A stretch of DNA of 64,000 nucleotides from an uncultured Desulfobacter sp. (GCF_963664415.1 NZ_OY761445.1:434001-498000); one strand, 5' to 3'. Positions 35,261-44,647 are shown, counted from the stretch's first letter. The notes: generated by a model not told the origin, from the sequence alone. Numbers and translations are program-made.

Positions 35261-36298
35261 ATGACATATAAGCCTTTTATGGTTCCTGATATTTCTTACA
35301 GCCTGTTTCCAAACCCATCTTATTTTAGACGATTCCTGCCTGTTTTGCTTATTATTTGCGGTATTGCATGGGGCCTTTTTTTTGTCACATTCGGCACAGC
35401 CCAGGCCAATCCCTTTACCCGGAAAAACACAAACCCTGTGCCCCAACACCAGGATGATTCTTTGCAACCGGCACTGAAAAGCCCCAATAATCCGACGCCG
35501 GGAACAGTTGCGTCAAAATCAAATCTTATGGAACGAATTATCTTTTTCCAGATGAAAAGCAAGAAAAAAATGACGACTCTTATCCGGCTGGCGAAAAAAA
35601 CCGGAGAAACCGCCCCACTTTTATGGGTTCTTGCAGCGGCCTTTGCATACGGAATGGTGCATTCTGCAGGTCCCGGCCACGGTAAAGCCCTTGCTCTGTC
35701 CTATATTGTATCAATCAACCCCACACTTCCCCGCGCCCTTGTTTTTGGCAATATCCTGGCCATCAGCCACGGGATGTCCGGAGCCGTGCTGGTTTTCTGT
35801 GTCAAATTTCTTTTGGAAACATCCGTTTCAGGCACGCTTGCGTCGGTCACCCGGACTACCCAGATCGCAAGCTATTCCCTGATTATTGTATTAGGCTTGT
35901 TCCTTTTTTTACGGAAATTGCCGTTATGGAAAAAAACTAAACCGCTTGATGATGCGTCTATTGGAGAATCACAGATAACCATGGATGCAAAATCCATACT
36001 GCCTGCTGTTTTCATTGGTATGGTTCCCTGCCCAGGTGTCGTGTTAGCCGTTCTGTTCTGTCTCTCATTGGGGCTACCCGGATTCGGTATTATGCTGGCC
36101 TGTGCCATTACGCTTGGCATGGCCTCAACACTGTCTTTAGTCGTACTGACTGTCATGGCCGGGAAAGCCGCCCTTCTTACCCCCCTGTCCCGGCGTTTTT
36201 CCTTTGCACACAATGCAGGAGATCTCCTTGAAGCCGCGGCAGGCTTAATCCTATCGGCCCTATCTCTTATGCTCTTACTCACTGTCTTAAACACCTAA
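35261..36298 (+). CDS. NicO/RcnA-type nickel/cobalt transporter
   Basis: A 345-residue membrane protein. After an N-terminal helix and a proline-rich loop, the core has LAAAFAYGMVHSAGPGHGKALALSYIV, matching the NicO motif HxxxPGHGKxxxxSY, then GNILAISHGMSGAVLV and a second pore-like segment FIGMVPCPGVVLAVLFCLSLG. The family exports or imports Ni or Co ions. The neighbouring feo genes and the DUF4198 proteins, a family linked to Ni/Co transport, support a metal role. The start lacks a strong ribosome-binding site. Confidence 0.8.
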   Translation: MTYKPFMVPDISYSLFPNPSYFRRFLPVLLIICGIAWGLFFVTFGTAQANPFTRKNTNPVPQHQDDSLQPALKSPNNPTPGTVASKSNLMERIIFFQMKSKKKMTTLIRLAKKTGETAPLLWVLAAAFAYGMVHSAGPGHGKALALSYIVSINPTLPRALVFGNILAISHGMSGAVLVFCVKFLLETSVSGTLASVTRTTQIASYSLIIVLGLFLFLRKLPLWKKTKPLDDASIGESQITMDAKSILPAVFIGMVPCPGVVLAVLFCLSLGLPGFGIMLACAITLGMASTLSLVVLTVMAGKAALLTPLSRRFSFAHNAGDLLEAAAGLILSALSLMLLLTVLNT

Positions 36299-36313
36299 AG
36301 ACATAGTTACCAA
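36298..36313 (+). repeat. 16-bp direct repeat upstream of feoAB, copy 1
   Basis: AAGACATAGTTACCAA. The second copy lies 85 bases downstream. Both lie in the feo promoter region and could be regulator sites. Confidence 0.45.
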
Positions 36314-36382
36314 ATACAGTAAAATAAAAAAACCATTGACAAAAATTTAAAAAAATGAAAGATAAGTTTTTCGTTTAATGGT

Positions 36383-36398
36383 AAGACATAGCTAACAA
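36383..36398 (+). repeat. 16-bp direct repeat upstream of feoAB, copy 2
   Basis: AAGACATAGCTAACAA, two differences from copy 1. The pair bracket a candidate -35 TTGACA at 36336 and lie 8 helical turns apart. Confidence 0.45.
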
Positions 36399-36495
36399 TT
36401 ATTTAATTTATGTATTATATGTCTCCAGAAAAACAAAACCTTTTTGTAATAAAAAAAATTTAAAACTATAAAATTATTACCTAAAGAGGACAATT

Positions 36496-36720
36496 ATGAC
36501 ATTAGACAAACTTAAACCAGGCAACAGCGGAACGATCAAAAAGCTGTCCATCAAAGACAAACTTGGCCAAAGGTTGATGGATATGGGGATTTATCCGGGT
36601 CTTACACTAAACGTGGTCCGTAACGCCCCCCTCGAAGATCCCATGGAGGTGGAGATCGACGGTTACTTCATCAGTCTGCGCCACGATGAAGCCCGGTTTA
36701 TTGAGGTGGAGAGCAGATGA
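36496..36720 (+). CDS. feoA: FeoA ferrous iron transport accessory protein
   Basis: A 74-residue SH3-fold FeoA: LDKLKPGNSGTIKKLSIKDKLGQRLMDMGIYPGLTLNVVRNAPLEDPMEVEIDGY. It binds or regulates FeoB at the membrane. It overlaps feoB by 4 bases (ATGA) and has AGAGGA before its ATG. Confidence 0.95.
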   Translation: MTLDKLKPGNSGTIKKLSIKDKLGQRLMDMGIYPGLTLNVVRNAPLEDPMEVEIDGYFISLRHDEARFIEVESR

Positions 36721-39209
36721 CTGACCGATTATTGGTCGCCCTGGCCGGCCAACCCAATTGCGGGAAATCAACGGTCTTCAATGCCCTGACCGGTGCCAAG
36801 CAGCATGTGGCCAACTATCCCGGGGTCACTGTGGACAAAATGTCCGGGTGGTACAAGCATGGGGATACCCGGGTGGATGTGGTAGACCTTCCCGGTACCT
36901 ACTCTTTGACTTTCTATTCCCCGGAAGAACGGGTATCAAGGGATTTTATTCTCAATGAGAAACCCGATATAGTGGTCAATGTCATGGACGCATCAAACAT
37001 CAAGCGATGCCTGTACCTGACATTCCAGGTCATGGAGATGGAAACCCCCATGATTCTTGACCTGAACATGATGGATGTGGCGGAGAACCGAGGCGTCATC
37101 ATAAATGTGGATGCATTGACCCGGAATTTAGGTGTGCCTGTGGTGGCCACGTCCATGAAACAAGGCCGGGGAAAACGGGAGTTGTTTGACGCCATTGCAG
37201 ATGCCGGACGCAAAAAATCGCCTGATGCCCTGTTTAAGGTGGATTACGGCCCCATGGAAACCGGTATCCGCAATATCTGTGAAATAATCCGGGAAGATAC
37301 TGGCGATCTTAAAGCATATCCGGCCAGATGGCTTGCCGTCAAGCTCATGGAAGGCGATGAAGAGATCCAAAAACTGATCGTGGAAAAAGGTGCTAATGGC
37401 AGGCAAATCCTTTACCATGTGAAAGAGTTGAGAGACCAATTTGAAATCGACTATGACCAGGACACGGCACTTGCCGTGGCCCAAGCCAGATATATGGCCG
37501 CCGACAAAGTGACTGCCGGCTGCCTGACCCTGCCGGCTGAGAAAAAACAACCCATGTCCGACCGGATTGATGCCGTGGTCTGCCATAAATTCATGGGGCC
37601 GGTGGTTTTGGTGGCTGTCATCTGGCTGCTGTATTATCTTTCCATCGTCCAAGGCTACAACCTGACCAACTACACCTGGCCGCTTCTGGCCAAACTGCGG
37701 GGCTTTGTGGCGGACATCGTCCCGGCCGCAGGCTTCATTGATGTGCCCTTGATCTCGTCGTTTGCGTTGTGGCTGATTGATTCGGTGAATGCTCTGCTCA
37801 ATTACATCCCTATTTTCTTTATTCTCTTCGGTTTGATCGCCATCATGGAAGACAGCGGCTACATGCCGCGAATGGCTTTTATCATGGACCGGCTTTTCAG
37901 CCGGTACGGCCTTCACGGCCAGTCCACCCTGCCCATGGTGCTTGGCGGCATTTATGTGGGCGGATGTGCCGTCCCCGGCGTCATGTCCTGCAAGGGGATT
38001 CCGGATGAGCGGTCCAGGCTCACCACCATTTTGATTATCCCCATGCTCAACTGCCTGGCCAAGGTGCCCCTCTACGTATTGCTGATCAATATCTATTTTT
38101 CAGCTCACAAGGGTCTGGCCATGTTTTATATTTCCACCATCAGCCTGTTAATGGTGCTGCCCGTCTCCAAGCTGTTGACCACCACAGTGCTCAAAGACAA
38201 ACCCACCTCTCCCTTTGTCATGGAAATGCCCCCCTATCATATGCCCACGTTCAGGGGGGTTGTGGGCCGGGCACTGGAAAGGGTATGGATGTTCATTAAA
38301 AAAATCACATCCATTGTCGTGGCACTGGCTGTGGTAATTTTTATTCTCTTGCAGTTCCCCGGTATTTCCCCCGAACGAAAAACTTACTTTCAGACCCAGA
38401 AAGATCAGGCCATAACCAAATTTCGAACCAGCATTGCCCAGACACCCTATGCCGAAATACTGGCCGGGGATAAGCTTATGGAGATGGTGCACTTCTGGAA
38501 AAGCTACAAGGATAAAAAAATGCTGGCAAGGGGTGGTGATAGGACAGCTGCGCTGAATGCCGAATTCCAAAAGATCAATCCGCAATTCTTTATCATTGCC
38601 CAGCCCGGCAAAGACAAAGTGGCCAAAAAAGTGAACAGAACCTTTAAAAAACTGTTCAAAACCCGAAAAGGGCTGCTGCGGGAAATGCGCAAGGAAAGAA
38701 TTGATGCAAGTTTTCTGGGTAAAATGGGCCGATTTCTTGAACCTATCACCCAGTTTGCAGGATTCAACTGGCGAGTCAATGTGGCGCTGTTGTCGGCCTT
38801 TGCCGCCAAGGAAAGCTCCGTAGCAACCTTGGGCGCTTTGTATGAACAGGAAGATGACGGTTCAGACGGCTCTCTGGAGTCGCGCATGGCAAAAAGTGAA
38901 GAAGGATTCACCCCGCTGCATGCTTTGGCCCTGATGATGTTCATGGTTCTTTACCCGCCGTGCCTGGCCACCTCCATTGCCGTTAAATTGCAGTCCGGAT
39001 CTGTCAAGTGGATGCTGTTCGGCATGTTTTACCCCATGATGCTGGGCATCAGCGTGGCCACGTTTATATTTACCGGCGGTAGCCTGTTGGGCTTAAACGG
39101 GCTCCAGGCCATGGGCGTCTTTTACGCAATCGCATTGTGCACAACTATTGCCACAGGATTTATAAAAACAAAATCAGAATTTGAACAAGCCCGGCAGGCA
39201 TTTATCTAA
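36717..39209 (+). CDS. feoB: FeoB ferrous iron transporter
   Basis: An 830-residue FeoB. The N-terminal G domain has GQPNCGKST (10-18), DLPGTYSL and LNMMD (a NxxD variant), followed by a helical GDI domain. The membrane part has the Gate motif region GLIAIMEDSGYMPRMAFIMDRLF...LGGIYVGGCAVPGVMSCKG and a second cysteine-bearing helix YPPCLATS. An inserted soluble segment of about 110 residues (near 560-670: RTSIAQTPYAEI to RKERIDASFLG) separates the two halves of the permease. It imports Fe(II) in anaerobes. Confidence 0.97.
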   Translation: MTDRLLVALAGQPNCGKSTVFNALTGAKQHVANYPGVTVDKMSGWYKHGDTRVDVVDLPGTYSLTFYSPEERVSRDFILNEKPDIVVNVMDASNIKRCLYLTFQVMEMETPMILDLNMMDVAENRGVIINVDALTRNLGVPVVATSMKQGRGKRELFDAIADAGRKKSPDALFKVDYGPMETGIRNICEIIREDTGDLKAYPARWLAVKLMEGDEEIQKLIVEKGANGRQILYHVKELRDQFEIDYDQDTALAVAQARYMAADKVTAGCLTLPAEKKQPMSDRIDAVVCHKFMGPVVLVAVIWLLYYLSIVQGYNLTNYTWPLLAKLRGFVADIVPAAGFIDVPLISSFALWLIDSVNALLNYIPIFFILFGLIAIMEDSGYMPRMAFIMDRLFSRYGLHGQSTLPMVLGGIYVGGCAVPGVMSCKGIPDERSRLTTILIIPMLNCLAKVPLYVLLINIYFSAHKGLAMFYISTISLLMVLPVSKLLTTTVLKDKPTSPFVMEMPPYHMPTFRGVVGRALERVWMFIKKITSIVVALAVVIFILLQFPGISPERKTYFQTQKDQAITKFRTSIAQTPYAEILAGDKLMEMVHFWKSYKDKKMLARGGDRTAALNAEFQKINPQFFIIAQPGKDKVAKKVNRTFKKLFKTRKGLLREMRKERIDASFLGKMGRFLEPITQFAGFNWRVNVALLSAFAAKESSVATLGALYEQEDDGSDGSLESRMAKSEEGFTPLHALALMMFMVLYPPCLATSIAVKLQSGSVKWMLFGMFYPMMLGISVATFIFTGGSLLGLNGLQAMGVFYAIALCTTIATGFIKTKSEFEQARQAFI

Positions 39210-39257
39210 GAGGATGGCCTGCCGGGCAAACTTTTTTAATTTTACAAGGAGAAAAAA

Positions 39258-39584
39258 ATGAAACTAAAATTATCTGTATTAACTTTTGCCGCCATGGTGT
39301 TTGGTTTTCTTATGATCCCGGCAGTCCAAGCCCACACACCATTGTGTTCCTGCTATGACAACGGCGATGGCACTGTGACCTGCGAGGGCGGATTTTCCGA
39401 TGGATCTTCGGCCGCAGGCGTTCAGATGCGCGTTGAAGACGGTGCCGGAAAGGTACTGATTCAGGGAAAAATGGATGACGACAGTGAGTTCAGCTTTGAC
39501 AAACCCGCAGGCGACTACCTGGTAAAGTTTTATGCCGGAGAAGGTCACGAAATCTCTGTAAACGGTAAGGAAATCACCGAATAG
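39258..39584 (+). CDS. small periplasmic protein of the feo operon
   Basis: A 108-residue secreted protein with a signal peptide (MKLKLSVLTFAAMVFGFLMIPAVQA) and a mature part HTPLCSCYDNGDGTVTCEGGFSDGSSAAGVQMRV followed by VLIQGKMDDDSEFSFDKPAGDYLVKFYAGEGHEISVNG. The latter looks like a small beta-sandwich, similar to carboxypeptidase-regulatory folds. The mature N-terminal His with close Cys residues suggests metal binding. It follows feoB by 48 bases and precedes a DUF4198 protein. Not otherwise recognised. Confidence 0.7.
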   Translation: MKLKLSVLTFAAMVFGFLMIPAVQAHTPLCSCYDNGDGTVTCEGGFSDGSSAAGVQMRVEDGAGKVLIQGKMDDDSEFSFDKPAGDYLVKFYAGEGHEISVNGKEITE

Positions 39585-39616
39585 CCAAGCTTTTGCATAC
39601 TCAAAAGGAGAAAATC

Positions 39617-40435
39617 TTGAAGATGAAACATCTTATTACCACCATCAGCACCCTGGCCATTTTGGCACTTACCGTACCGGCATTTGCCCACTTTCAGATG
39701 ATTTATACCCCTGAAAGCGCATTGAATAAAGGGGGCAAAATTCCTTTGGCCATCGTTTTCACCCATCCCTTTGAAGCCGGCCACACCATGGACATGGGCA
39801 CCCCGGAACAATTTTTTGTGACCCGTTCAAGGGGTGAAAATACGCCTAAAAAAACGGATCTTCTGCCAACGCTGAAACCCATTAAATGGACCAGCCTGAC
39901 CAATGCCGGCGCCGCCTATGAAACCACCTATTCCGCAAGAGGCGGCGACCATATCTTCTGTTTAGTACCTGCCCCCTACTATGAAGCCGGCGAAGACGCA
40001 TATATCCAGCAGTCTACCAAAATGATTTTAAATGTAGGCGGAGAGCCCGGGGCCTGGTCAGAGCCTATAGGTCTTGACTGCGAGATTGTTCCCCTGTGCA
40101 AACCCTATGACCGCTGGACCGGCAACGTATTTCAGGGCAGAGTGCTGTTCAAAGGCAAACCTGTGGCCGGCGCCGAAATTGAAATTGAATTTTTAAACCA
40201 TCAGCCTTTGCTTGACAAAAAAGCCTTTGCCAAAGAAGCCGCTGCTGTTGCCCCACAGGATGCCTTTGTGCTGCAGACCATTTTTGCCGATGACAACGGC
40301 GTTTTCACCTTTGGCATCCCCAAGGCCGGATGGTGGGGTTTTGCAGCCTTAGGGCTTGACCCCGAAGGAGCTTTTAAGGGCAAAGAGTGCTCCAAGGATG
40401 CAGTGATCTGGATTCAGGCCCAAGATATGAACTAA
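39617..40435 (+). CDS. DUF4198-domain periplasmic protein (feo-linked)
   Basis: A 272-residue protein with a signal peptide ending VPAFAHFQM; a mature N-terminal His is the DUF4198 feature. The body is beta-rich, with HPFEAGHTMDMGTPEQFFV, GDHIFCLVPAPYYEAGEDAYIQQSTKMILN and a C-terminal GAEIEIEFLN... TFGIPKAGWWGFAAL. DUF4198 proteins are associated with Ni/Co uptake and other metal systems. AAGGAG favours TTG 39617 (6 bases), while ATG 39623 is the alternative. It belongs to the feoAB operon, with a terminator after it. Confidence 0.75.
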   Translation: MKMKHLITTISTLAILALTVPAFAHFQMIYTPESALNKGGKIPLAIVFTHPFEAGHTMDMGTPEQFFVTRSRGENTPKKTDLLPTLKPIKWTSLTNAGAAYETTYSARGGDHIFCLVPAPYYEAGEDAYIQQSTKMILNVGGEPGAWSEPIGLDCEIVPLCKPYDRWTGNVFQGRVLFKGKPVAGAEIEIEFLNHQPLLDKKAFAKEAAAVAPQDAFVLQTIFADDNGVFTFGIPKAGWWGFAALGLDPEGAFKGKECSKDAVIWIQAQDMN

Positions 40436-40463
40436 GCAATGAGATAAACAACCAAACTTGCCG

Positions 40464-40538
40464 GTGCCGGCCCTGTCTCCTTCCCTAAGACCGAATATCA
40501 TCTTTTCTCCCAAGGATACTCGACACAAGGGCCGGCAC
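40464..40538 (+). terminator. long-loop hairpin after the feo-linked DUF4198 gene
   Basis: GTGCCGGCCCT pairs with AGGGCCGGCAC across a 44-base loop, with TTTCCAGTTTTT after it. It probably ends the feo operon or reduces read-through into the ABC genes. Confidence 0.55.
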
Positions 40539-40613
40539 TTTCCAGTTTTTAAACTGTTACACTGTAAAAAACACCATGAACTACCCTGATCATGATGCCC
40601 CAGGACAGACCCC

Positions 40614-41552
40614 ATGCACCCTGTAATTCATGTTGACCACCTTTGCCACTGTTACGGCAACCATTATATTTACAAAGACCTGAACTTTTCCATTGTCCCT
40701 GGAAAAATATACGGGCTGTTAGGCAAAAACGGTGTGGGCAAAACCACGCTGATTAAAATATTAATGGGATTTTTACGGCCTGTATCCGGTACCTGCAAAG
40801 TATTCAACGAGCCTTCCCATGCCCTGTCACCTGCCGCCCGGGCCCGGATCGGGCTCTTATTTGAAGGCCATGTGGCCTATGAGTTCATGTCCATTCGCCA
40901 GATCGAAAAATTTTATGCCCCGTTTTATCCAAACTGGGATGCCGGTATCTACTACAGGATGGTGGAAAAATTAAATCTTGGGTATAGTCATCAGATCCGC
41001 CAGATGTCCTGTGGCCAGCGCTCCCAGGTGGTGCTCGGGCTGTTGATGGCCCAGCAACCGGAACTGTTGCTGTTAGACGACTACTCTATCGGACTGGATG
41101 CGGGATACCGAAGACTTTTTCTTGATGAGATGCGCAACTATTTAGCCGGCGGCAACCGCACTGTGCTTTTAACTTCCCACGTGATTCAGGATATGGAAAA
41201 TTTTGTGGATGAAGTCATTTTCCTGGAACATGGGGGAAATGTGATGAATATCCGTCTTGATAAGTTTCAAAGACGATTTTCCTGTTTCCGGCTGCCGGTA
41301 AAAACCTGCATCCCGGTTAACGGTTCAAACCATGGTATCCGACCAAACATGCAAAAAGAGAAACTGCTTGGGGCCTGTCCATTACTCAAAAACATAGAGC
41401 TACACCCGACCCATTGGGATCTATTCACATTTGCATCCAAAGAAGATCTGTTCCCAGCGCTGGACACAGCCGGTGTAAGCAGCAGTCTGCTTGAACCGGT
41501 TTCTTTAAGTCTGGAAGATGCCTTTATTGGTTACACGGGAAGGTATTCATGA
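40614..41552 (+). CDS. ABC transporter ATP-binding protein with variant Walker B
   Basis: A 312-residue ATPase. Walker A is GLLGKNGVGKTT, the signature is MSCGQRSQV (Cys for the usual Gly at LSGGQ position 3) and Walker B reads LLLLDDYSIGLD, with Asp in place of the catalytic Glu. The H-loop is LTSHVIQD. About 90 C-terminal residues form an extra domain (RRFSCFRLPVKTC onwards). It overlaps the next gene, a membrane protein, by 4 bases. It is of the YtrB/DrrA kind. The two substitutions suggest slow or altered ATP hydrolysis. Confidence 0.85.
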   Translation: MHPVIHVDHLCHCYGNHYIYKDLNFSIVPGKIYGLLGKNGVGKTTLIKILMGFLRPVSGTCKVFNEPSHALSPAARARIGLLFEGHVAYEFMSIRQIEKFYAPFYPNWDAGIYYRMVEKLNLGYSHQIRQMSCGQRSQVVLGLLMAQQPELLLLDDYSIGLDAGYRRLFLDEMRNYLAGGNRTVLLTSHVIQDMENFVDEVIFLEHGGNVMNIRLDKFQRRFSCFRLPVKTCIPVNGSNHGIRPNMQKEKLLGACPLLKNIELHPTHWDLFTFASKEDLFPALDTAGVSSSLLEPVSLSLEDAFIGYTGRYS

Positions 41553-42220
41553 TTTACGCCATCTTCAGAAAAGAGTTTTTTAAGATCCGGGTTATGTGGC
41601 TGCTGGTATTCATTGCCAACCTTTGCCTTTTGATACACATCTGGATTTCAACCCGCAGGCTGTTTGCTCTGGACCATGCCGAGGTGGTCTGGTACCGGGT
41701 GTTGCAACTGGGGCAAATCCATTTTGAACACCTGAAATTTGCTCCGGTGCTTTCCGGTGTTCTGATTGCCTGTTTTCAATTTCTGCCCGAGATGTGGGGG
41801 GAGCGGTTCCGGCTCTCATTGCACCTGCCTGCCTCCGCCGGTTTCGTGGCCATGGGCCATCTGCTGGCAGGAATTTTTGCCTATTCGCTCGTGGCTCTGG
41901 CCGATCTTTTGGGCATCTGGCTGATCACCAGTATCTATTTTCCAGCACAGGGCATCATGGTCAGTCTGCTCACGGCCCTGCCCTGGATCATGGCAGGCAT
42001 CTGCGCGTATCTTGGCATGGCCCTGACCCTGCTTGAACCGGATTTTCGGCTTAAAGCTGTTAATCTGGCACTGACAGCCGGTATGGTCGGATGCTACCTG
42101 ATCAATACCCGGCCCGGGGCATTTGGCCCAAGCCTGCCCGTACTCATTGTGCCCTTGGCGTTGATGGTACCTGCGGTCATGGTACCGGTTTTCAGGTTTC
42201 GCTACAGGAGAATGGGATAA
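41549..42220 (+). CDS. ABC-type permease subunit
   Basis: A 223-residue membrane protein with about six helices (RVMWLLVFIANLCLLIHIWI, FAPVLSGVLIACFQFLP, FVAMGHLLAGIFAYSLVALADLLGIWL, and more). It overlaps the ATPase gene by 4 bases and the following gene by 1 base (TAATG), so the three are co-translated. The transported substrate is unknown. Confidence 0.75.
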   Translation: MIYAIFRKEFFKIRVMWLLVFIANLCLLIHIWISTRRLFALDHAEVVWYRVLQLGQIHFEHLKFAPVLSGVLIACFQFLPEMWGERFRLSLHLPASAGFVAMGHLLAGIFAYSLVALADLLGIWLITSIYFPAQGIMVSLLTALPWIMAGICAYLGMALTLLEPDFRLKAVNLALTAGMVGCYLINTRPGAFGPSLPVLIVPLALMVPAVMVPVFRFRYRRMG

Positions 42221-43503
42221 TGAATCGAAGTTCCATTGCCGTATACGCCATTTTAATCATCCTGGTATCTGCGGCTTACTTGCCCATGCTCTACGACAAA
42301 ATGTTTATGGATGAGGTGGAAAAAACCCATCTGTTTTACAGTCCGGTGAGTCATGATTTTATTTTAAAAGAAAAAATTGTGGGAAAGGTACCTCAGGCGG
42401 CCCAGGGTATGGCCGAGGACCATCACAGCAATATTGCCTACATCAAGGCTGACGGCACCTATGTACCGCGCAAAACCTTTGAACAGCACCTGCCTTTTAT
42501 TTTTTATAAAAACATGGAGATCTGGGGGCTTTTACCTATTACTTTAAACGGATGCACCTTTGATAAACAGACCATCAAGTCGAATCGAAGGGTGCTGGAA
42601 CTCAAAGCCCGCGATCTGCCGGGCAAATCCCCTGACGTACCGTTTTTCCCACTGCTGGAGTCAAACCCCGGACAAGCCAGGCTGGTGTTCCCCGAGGACC
42701 GGTTCCGTATGACAGATACGGCCATGGAGTTCATCTATGCGAGAACAAATACCCTGGACACCGTTCTAACCAAAATGTACACCATCACCCTTAAAAAAAG
42801 AGGGTTTAAGTTTCCGGCCCGGTCGGTAAACGGCAAGTTTACCGTACTCAAGCCCTTTGACGAAGGGGTCTTTATTGTGGATCATAATTACCGGATTTTT
42901 CACATTAAACGGGTGGATGACAAACCTTTAATCAAACAGACCCCCATTCCACCGGATTTAAAAATCAGAGCCATAAAAATATCCGAAAACAAACAGAAAC
43001 AATACTATGGCCTTGCCCTTGCTGAAGACGGCCGCATCTTTCTTTTAGGGTATGACAACTACCGGCTGACGCCCATTCCTTTAGCCGGGTATGACCCGGA
43101 CCGCATGGACCTAAAGCTGATATTCAATCCCTTGTATTGCACAGCCGTCTATTCAGATGAGACAACTATCCGGGCTGTGGCCATGGATAAAAATTTTACA
43201 CCTGTTAAAACCTATGAACACACCATGTCCAGGGCGACGGCCACCGCGGCCACCCATATCCGGGAAATATTGTTTCCCTTTATCCTTAAAGTCGGCCCGA
43301 CACAACAGAGCGGATATGTAACAGCCCGACTTCTCCCCGGTAGCCTCTGGTCATTCACCGGCATGGGGCTTTTCACCCTGCTGTTTGTTGCAGGCTCAAA
43401 AATGATGACAGGCGCATGGCCCGGAAGCTTGCCTATCATCATCATAACCCTGACCGGAATTTACGGCCTGGCTGCCATGACCACAGCCACAGCCTGTGAA
43501 TGA
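42220..43503 (+). CDS. DUF4857-like membrane-anchored protein of the ABC operon
   Basis: A 427-residue protein with an N-terminal helix (SSIAVYAILIILVSAAYLPML), a large extracytoplasmic region beginning FMDEVEKTHLFYSPVSHDFILKEKIVG and two C-terminal helices (LWSFTGMGLFTLLFVAGS and PIIIITLTGIYGLAAM). The pattern matches DUF4857, found with small ABC transporters. AGGAG nine bases before ATG 42220 fixes the start. Role in the transporter is unknown. Confidence 0.65.
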   Translation: MNRSSIAVYAILIILVSAAYLPMLYDKMFMDEVEKTHLFYSPVSHDFILKEKIVGKVPQAAQGMAEDHHSNIAYIKADGTYVPRKTFEQHLPFIFYKNMEIWGLLPITLNGCTFDKQTIKSNRRVLELKARDLPGKSPDVPFFPLLESNPGQARLVFPEDRFRMTDTAMEFIYARTNTLDTVLTKMYTITLKKRGFKFPARSVNGKFTVLKPFDEGVFIVDHNYRIFHIKRVDDKPLIKQTPIPPDLKIRAIKISENKQKQYYGLALAEDGRIFLLGYDNYRLTPIPLAGYDPDRMDLKLIFNPLYCTAVYSDETTIRAVAMDKNFTPVKTYEHTMSRATATAATHIREILFPFILKVGPTQQSGYVTARLLPGSLWSFTGMGLFTLLFVAGSKMMTGAWPGSLPIIIITLTGIYGLAAMTTATACE

Positions 43504-43552
43504 TAAAATTATCCATAAATACATCTACATATAACGTAACAAGGAGACAAAA

Positions 43553-44425
43553 ATGAAATTCTACACCCCGGCTCATCCTAACTTTTCACTTCGACATGCA
43601 TTGTTACTGATCCCGATACTGATCTGCCTGACAGCGTCCAGTGTATTCGGTCACACCCTCTACATCCAGTCTTCCCGCTACCTGGCCAGTGAAGGCAAAT
43701 CCATTCCGTTTTTCTTCTGTTACGGCCACTTCACACCTGTGGCGGACGGTATCCGGGGTAAAAAACTGAACAAGGTCCAGGTTATTGCACCCAACGGCCA
43801 GGCCCAAACCGTTGAAATAATGGACGGCAAAGGGCTGCATTCACACATGGTGGAGTACAACGCCCCCGGGATATGGGGATTGACCACTGAAACAACGCCT
43901 GGATATTACACTTACTATAAGGATAAAAACGGCAAAGAGCGGCATGCCATCAAATCCATTGACCAAATTAAAAACCGGCTTGGCCAGGTCATTAGAAGTT
44001 ATTATTCCAAACAATACGCCAAAACCTATGTGAAATGCGATACCCCCACAGAGCCTTTCCCAGCCAACCTGGGCCTGCCTTTGGAACTGGTCCCCACACA
44101 GAATCTGTTTGATCTCAAACCAGGCAGTACGCTGGCCCTTGATGTGTACCTGGACGGCAAACCATATACAGGTAAAGGCACATGGGATGCAACTTACATG
44201 GGTTTTTCCACCCAGGCAGAAGACAATTTTTACCCGCACACACAAGTTGAGGGTTCAAGGGTTTCCATTCCCCTCCCCAACCCGGGCAGATGGTTTATCC
44301 GCTATTTTATCAAAGTAGATGCCCCTGAACAGGACAAAGACAAATATCTTCAGATGAAGCTGACCGCCTCGTTGACATTACAAATTGATAATAAACGAAA
44401 AACACCCGAGCCCCAATCCCATTAA
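43553..44425 (+). CDS. DUF4198-domain periplasmic protein (ABC-linked)
   Basis: A 290-residue protein with a signal sequence (HALLLIPILICLTASSVFG) and a mature start HTLYIQSSRYLASEGKSIPFFFCYGH, again with an N-terminal His as in DUF4198. The C-terminal half reads LALDVYLDGKPYTGKGTWDATYMGF and SIPLPNPGRWFIRYF. It is the second DUF4198 protein in 5 kb and differs strongly from the first. AAGGAGAC precedes its ATG. A role in metal delivery is inferred from the family and neighbours. Confidence 0.78.
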   Translation: MKFYTPAHPNFSLRHALLLIPILICLTASSVFGHTLYIQSSRYLASEGKSIPFFFCYGHFTPVADGIRGKKLNKVQVIAPNGQAQTVEIMDGKGLHSHMVEYNAPGIWGLTTETTPGYYTYYKDKNGKERHAIKSIDQIKNRLGQVIRSYYSKQYAKTYVKCDTPTEPFPANLGLPLELVPTQNLFDLKPGSTLALDVYLDGKPYTGKGTWDATYMGFSTQAEDNFYPHTQVEGSRVSIPLPNPGRWFIRYFIKVDAPEQDKDKYLQMKLTASLTLQIDNKRKTPEPQSH

Positions 44426-44467
44426 ACCAGCTTGCTGACCATTTATGTATAGCCGCACCAACACAAG

Positions 44468-44526
44468 CCTGCCTTAGGTTTCGGGTTCCTTCTTATCCCT
44501 TTTGCCATACCCGGAACCCGGCAGGT
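44468..44526 (+). terminator. terminator of the ABC/DUF4198 operon
   Basis: CCTGCC and CGGGTTCC on one side pair with GGAACCCG and GGCAGG on the other, with an internal loop and a 22-base apical loop. Only a weak T run follows. Confidence 0.55.
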
Positions 44527-44647
44527 TTGCTATATTCCTTTGCCAAAACATATTGACGGTATAAACCGGCTACATTATTCTGACCTCGTTTCAACCGGAA
44601 GCGGCCTTATCTTGATTTAACGCTTTCGATGCCAAAGGATTCGGTTC

